Source of the DNA: Veronia pacifica
GTDB taxonomy: Bacteria; Pseudomonadota; Gammaproteobacteria; Enterobacterales; Vibrionaceae
Assembly (NCBI RefSeq): GCF_001707825.1
Contig: NZ_LYBM01000011.1
Coordinates: forward strand, 53,047-117,046
Length of the DNA: 64,000 nt
Direction of reading: 5' to 3'
The notes below the pieces were generated by a model. That model saw only the letters and a list, made by a program, of their open reading frames with translations. It was not told the DNA's origin and did not search any database. A program made the translations under genes and the position numbers. Positions within the stretch are counted from its first letter, which is position 1; the number at the start of each line of letters is the position of its first letter. Shown in pieces: positions 60,493-64,000 of this stretch.

Positions 60493-60996
60493 TCAAGAGG
60501 CCATGGTGAGAGCGTTTAACTCGGCGTTCATAATGTTTTGTGGGCCAGCGGCACCACCCAGATATTTCTCACCGGTATCAGTGAACCCTCCTTTTAAGTA
60601 ACAGGCTTTCGCTGCTGGATTCTTACAATTCACCGTCAGATAAATGCAGTCACGTTGCGGATAATGCTGTTTGATAGAGGGAATAAGTGCTTTTACTGAG
60701 GCTGTGCCTAACCCTTTTCCTTGTTGTTTTCTATCGATGACAAAAGCACGTAATCCCAAGCCCGTTTCTGGACAAAAGTGATAGTTGGATGCATATGCTG
60801 TATCTATTTTAAAGAAACCAACCACGGTATCGTCACTGATGATAACAAATAGATGAGTGGTGGCATCGCCGTCTGCCAAAAACTCCTCAGAAGTACCAGC
60901 AAATTTCACTTGTTCGTCAGCCAATGTGATCAGTTTGACGGCATCAATGTGGGATTCAGTGAGCCTTTCGATATGTATCAACGAGTTATTCTCCAT
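60493..60996 (-). CDS. GNAT-family N-acetyltransferase
   Basis: The 167-residue protein has the acetyl-CoA loop RKQQGKGLGTASV (Q/R-x-x-G-x-G, near residue 93) preceded by strand LGLRAFVID, and the later YLTVNCKNPAAKACYLKGGF motif. It acetylates an unknown amine. 27 bases separate it from the Nudix gene in the same direction, so they may be co-transcribed. Confidence 0.88.
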   Translation of the reverse strand: MENNSLIHIERLTESHIDAVKLITLADEQVKFAGTSEEFLADGDATTHLFVIISDDTVVGFFKIDTAYASNYHFCPETGLGLRAFVIDRKQQGKGLGTASVKALIPSIKQHYPQRDCIYLTVNCKNPAAKACYLKGGFTDTGEKYLGGAAGPQNIMNAELNALTMAS

Positions 60997-61042
60997 TTTT
61001 CATGTTGTTCTGGGTGGTATGTTGTGAGCGACAGGTGTTCTC

Positions 61043-61492
61043 TTAAAGTGTCAGAAAATAGTGATACACGCCGCCTGTCTGTTGGTAGCCAAGTGATTCG
61101 TAAAGCGCCTGAGCTGAGTGATTATCCTCTGCCGTTTCTAAGGCGATACCCATTGCGCCCGTTTCGTTGGCAAAGTGTTTGGCTGCATTCATCAATTGCT
61201 TACCCACACCGAGTCGTCTAGCCGTTTCAGCAACAAATAAATCATTCAATATCCAGATACGATGCGCCGATACTGAAGAAAAGCTGGGGTATAGTTGGGT
61301 GAAACCAAGCCATTCACCGTTAATGCTTCGGGCAACGAAAATGACTGATTCGTAGTTCTTTAAACGCTCAAAAATAAAACTTTCTGCCAACCGAACATCG
61401 CTTTCTTGCTGGTAAAAAACTCGATAGGCATCGAATAACTGGGCAATGTGCTCTGCATCTTCAAGCGTGGCCTTCGTTATCTGGTATTCCAT
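61043..61492 (-). CDS. GNAT-family N-acetyltransferase
   Basis: From ATG 61492 (after AGGAG) it is 149 residues. Strand ILNDLFVAE is followed by TARRLGVGKQLM (R-x-x-G-x-G loop) and IALETAEDNHSAQALYESLGYQ. Enzyme of the general acetyltransferase group, substrate unknown. Lies 46 bases upstream of the second GNAT gene in the same direction. Confidence 0.88.
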   Translation of the reverse strand: MEYQITKATLEDAEHIAQLFDAYRVFYQQESDVRLAESFIFERLKNYESVIFVARSINGEWLGFTQLYPSFSSVSAHRIWILNDLFVAETARRLGVGKQLMNAAKHFANETGAMGIALETAEDNHSAQALYESLGYQQTGGVYHYFLTL

Positions 61493-61772
61493 TTTCGCTC
61501 CTGTGTAGGCATTAATAAGTGTTCTATTGACCGTCATTTTTTAGGGGGAAGCGAAAAAGTACGCCATTATTCAATCCGCCCAATTTCTTATATTATTTTC
61601 GGAGACGACCGGAATAGTCTGATAGACAGACCTACTTGATGTAATACATAACTAAACCTTATTTCAAATCACTTGGTGAAAACTCAGACGCATGACACAA
61701 GCTAGCTTTGGCAACAGACGGGACAAACGTTGAAGCTCTGGTGAGAGAAAACACATGATCACAGATTAAATC

Positions 61773-61930
61773 TCATCCTATATTGACGTAGTGGTTGCCG
61801 ATGATTTTAAATCCCGGTCTCTGGTAAAACGCCAGTGTCCCAACGTTTTCTATTCAGGTTAATAGCCAAAATGGCGTTCTGTGTGTCGATTCAACACGTC
61901 AAGCAGCGGCCTTCCAATTCCCTAACCATG
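61773..61930 (-). pseudogene. Decayed GNAT acetyltransferase remnant
   Basis: Read on the minus strand in shifting frames, the sequence gives GIGRPLLDVLN (acetyl-CoA loop), QNAILAINLNRK and LAFYQRPGFKIIGNHYVNIG, the last motifs of a GNAT enzyme in correct order, then a stop. At least two frameshifts and an in-frame TAG before GIG make it non-functional. The surrounding stretch 61493-62114 has no intact gene. Confidence 0.6.
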
Positions 61931-62114
61931 AAAATGCCACTAAACATAAAAGGGTAATATGGGATTTTGAGTGTCGTCTATTGAATGTTTTTAAAATATG
62001 TATTTAAAACAGTGTATTGCCTAATTTTTCAGAAAGTGGCGATGGCAAGGTGTCTAGTCGTATTTTACAAATCTATTGTTGAGATAGATGACGAACGGCT
62101 GACAGATGAACTGA

Positions 62115-62140
62115 TAAAGGCCGGATCAGCCCGGCCTTAT
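62115..62140. terminator. Hairpin downstream of the methyltransferase gene
   Basis: AAGGCCGG-ATCAGC-CCGGCCTT, an 8-bp GC-rich stem located about 70 bases past the methyltransferase stop on the minus strand. A T-run is lacking, so termination is uncertain. Confidence 0.45.
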
Positions 62141-62206
62141 GATGGAGATCAGAGGTTGGGGTGGTGTGTTTTACGCCTTTTGAACAGTTTGTATGGTGCG
62201 TTGGGT

Positions 62207-62920
62207 TTAAGAGTGAATGAACAGGTACAGAGCAAAGCCCATTGTTTCTCGCCCCCATTTTAAGTAGGCGTCTCTCCAAGAACGTCTTGCTTTTACTTTG
62301 TCCAATAACTCAATATTATTAGGGTCTCGCAGCAACTCTCGTTCGGATGCTAGCCAAGACGAACTTTCAAAAGTGTCCCAATCCTGATAGGAAGAATGAA
62401 CGATATAAACGCATTCTAGACCTAGCTGATTTCCTGCTTTTATATTTTCAACGTTTGATCTTAATTCTGACGGGTCAATGCCTGTTGCTAGCAAGTACTC
62501 TTCATCTGGTTCTTTTCGCCAATATGCATCTCCAAGTACGATTACGCCATTGGAAACTATCAGAGATTTCATGTCAGACAGTGCATTGTCTAAGGCTTCA
62601 CCAACATCGCCAAAAGCATGTGTAGAGCCTAAGCTAAAGCACGCATCAAATACGCCTTTGGGAAGCTCTACGTCTTTGAATGCGGCATTATGAAAAGTAA
62701 CTTGATCTGAAGACGATTCCAGATTTTCCTTTGCTTTAGCGATTGCCAATTCATCAATTTCAATGACTACCGCCTGACAGTTAAACTTTTCTAAAATCCT
62801 TTTAATTAACTCGCCATTCCCACAACTAACATCTAAGACTAAAGAGTCCTCATTTAGCCATAGTTCATCTAGCATGTTATCTATACAACTTGGGCTAATG
62901 GGATTGTTATATTTCATCAT
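62207..62920 (-). CDS. Class I SAM-dependent methyltransferase
   Basis: The 237-residue protein has motif I LVLDVSCGNGELI (27-39), the acidic end of strand 2 AVVIEID (E/D near 54), and FDACFSLGSTHAFGD as motif IV. The remaining C-terminal part is helical (SSWLASERELLRD...SWRDAYLKWGRETMGFALYLF), resembling small-molecule methyltransferases. Substrate unknown. Single-gene unit. Confidence 0.82.
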   Translation of the reverse strand: MMKYNNPISPSCIDNMLDELWLNEDSLVLDVSCGNGELIKRILEKFNCQAVVIEIDELAIAKAKENLESSSDQVTFHNAAFKDVELPKGVFDACFSLGSTHAFGDVGEALDNALSDMKSLIVSNGVIVLGDAYWRKEPDEEYLLATGIDPSELRSNVENIKAGNQLGLECVYIVHSSYQDWDTFESSSWLASERELLRDPNNIELLDKVKARRSWRDAYLKWGRETMGFALYLFIHS

Positions 62921-63046
62921 TGTCTTCCATGTTTTTTTAAATTCAGATAATTAATAGAATTGTTGAGAAAACGGGTAACTAACGCCCCATTGAGAGGCGA
63001 GTAAATGTTGGCTATATTATGAAGCGAAGCGGAACCGAGCCAACTA

Positions 63047-63718
63047 TTACGAGTCCTGCTTCAGTGGCTTATAAGCCATTTTATATTCATCAAATATTTT
63101 TCTGAGATCTGCGAAGGGTTTTAACCCTAGCTCTATAGGATTTTCAGGTAGCTTTTGATGATCTATATAGCGAATATTCCTTACCACATCATATTCGCCT
63201 AAAGCCATATCTAGTAATATATATGATCCTGAAATAAATAAATTAGATTCTTGCTCGTTGAAATCTGGGTGGTAAACGATTACATCAAAAAAGCCATCTT
63301 CTACACGGGAATATATCCAAACTTTTGAAACGTCAAATTCTCTGCCATCGTATTTTAATTTGAACCGTTCATAACCATCTATTCTTTGGCGAAAAGCAAT
63401 AACTGAGAAAAGTTTAAGTTCAGGAGCACTTTTGACTAATGACTCCACGTAAGGAAACGCATCAGCAATCCCATCAGCGCTTATGATAAATTCTCGTTTA
63501 CCATCCTCGACATGAGATATTTCAAACGTGACATCATCCTTATACGAAGTTAATTTAGATGATATTTTATCTAAAACTTTTTCCTGACCTTTTTCAAATT
63601 CGTAAATAGTAGTCTCATTTTTAACAAACCACTTCCAAAACTTCTTTTCCTTACTTTCCTTAGCAAATAATTCCATTGGCAACATCACAAGTAATACAGT
63701 TAATATAAAATTTTTCAT
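63047..63718 (-). CDS. Exported protein of unknown function
   Basis: MKNFILTVLLVMLPMELFAKES is a signal peptide. The mature 200 residues start KKFWKWFVKNETTIYEFE and show alternating strands and helices (ISADGIADAFPYVESLVKSAPEL, GFFDVIVYHPDF, SGSYILLDMALGEYDVVRNI). The pattern resembles small periplasmic proteins found throughout gammaproteobacteria, but I cannot name a function. Isolated minus-strand gene. Confidence 0.65.
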   Translation of the reverse strand: MKNFILTVLLVMLPMELFAKESKEKKFWKWFVKNETTIYEFEKGQEKVLDKISSKLTSYKDDVTFEISHVEDGKREFIISADGIADAFPYVESLVKSAPELKLFSVIAFRQRIDGYERFKLKYDGREFDVSKVWIYSRVEDGFFDVIVYHPDFNEQESNLFISGSYILLDMALGEYDVVRNIRYIDHQKLPENPIELGLKPFADLRKIFDEYKMAYKPLKQDS

Positions 63719-63844
63719 CGGTGCCTGACTAAATGTCTATCGGTGTTATGTACCCGAAAGTGTCCAATATAATTCCTACGATTTGTCCAATGTAATTCTA
63801 GGGTGAAATTTGCGACCCTCTATACGTCTTTAATTCTCACGCCT

Positions 63845-64000
63845 ATGGGCAAGCGCGTTCCTGTCCGGTGAAAGGGTTGGATGTGCCTGAGATTCGTGGG
63901 AAGTGTGAATCTGAAAAGCAGAAGGCGAGGGAGGCGAAGCAGTTTACGGTTGCGTTGCTGCGGGGGGCGGAGGTGATCAGGCTGGTGAATATCGAGCGGT
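63845..64000 (+). pseudogene. Thermonuclease-family (SNase) remnant, frameshifted, cut by window edge
   Basis: One frame gives MGKRVPVR and stops at TGA 63869-63871. The adjoining frame continues VKGLDVPEIRGKCESEKQ and KAREAKQFTVALLRGAEVIRLVNIER, typical of small thermonuclease-family proteins (GKRVPVRVxGLDVPEIRGKC). The two parts fit if one G is missing at about 63866-63868. The usual N-terminal part (YDGDTF motif) is not visible upstream. The rest lies beyond the window. Confidence 0.65.

Noticed and set aside
61985..62263. 92-codon plus-strand reading
   Set aside because: It crosses a hairpin and overlaps the methyltransferase gene antisense; no domain is seen.
1..64000. CRISPR arrays, rRNA, tRNA and insertion sequences
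   Set aside because: I found no spaced repeats, tRNA cloverleaf or transposase gene in the window.

Overview
The window looks like the chromosome of a marine gammaproteobacterium, probably of the Vibrionaceae or a close relative. This is inferred from gene content (solitary autotransporter-type barrel, exported proteases, a lipoprotein subtilase with a P-domain) and is not proven by any marker gene here. About 1-34.85 kb is the late half of a prophage, and 35-64 kb is ordinary and accessory chromosome.

The prophage has a Mu-like head and a P2-like tail. From the left edge: the end of an M15 endolysin, two holins, terminase subunits, a Mu gp29-type portal, and a Mu gpF-type head protein carrying an extra C-terminal zinc-peptidase-like domain, followed by a tiny overlapping gene (possible toxin/immunity pair). 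The head cluster is then interrupted by 13.5 kb of cargo (5.9-19.4 kb). It holds an SOS-boxed gene, a Sel1/DUF2971 protein, a secreted nuclease, a Cys-His-Asp protein, lipoproteins, a GIY-YIG protein, and a membrane protein followed by an AT-rich UvrD-like helicase. In its middle sits a module organised like P22 immI: arc-like gene, small gene and antirepressor on one strand, a mnt-like gene on the other, and two GAACC-N5-GGTTC operators between them. Head genes resume at 19.45 kb (protease/scaffold, major capsid, gp35/36/G/37-like), followed by the P2-type tail in the order V W J I H, fibre genes, a cargo gene, FI FII E(E') T U X D. J carries a frameshift. E/E' keeps the P2 slippery site. A 14-bp dyad, GTGNA-CCAT-TTCAC, stands before both the protease operon and the sheath operon and may be the late-activator site.

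Downstream chromosome: an acyltransferase, an exported amidohydrolase of the MTA/SAH deaminase type, an outer-membrane barrel, and an AT-rich island (39.6-44.8 kb). The island holds five small proteins, two tandem paralogues that distantly resemble type III secretion SctK, and a nuclease with a lamin-tail domain. Next come an oxidoreductase, an exported alpha/beta hydrolase behind a Fur-like box, a DMT transporter, a beta-carbonic anhydrase, and a lipoprotein subtilase with an overlapping small periplasmic gene (like the Aeromonas ASP/ORF2 pair). A 7-bp repeat array lies upstream of a 1239-residue exported protein with an EELGH motif. The right end holds an outer-membrane protein, a Nudix hydrolase, two GNAT acetyltransferases, a decayed GNAT gene, a methyltransferase, an exported protein of unknown function, and a frameshifted thermonuclease remnant running off the edge.
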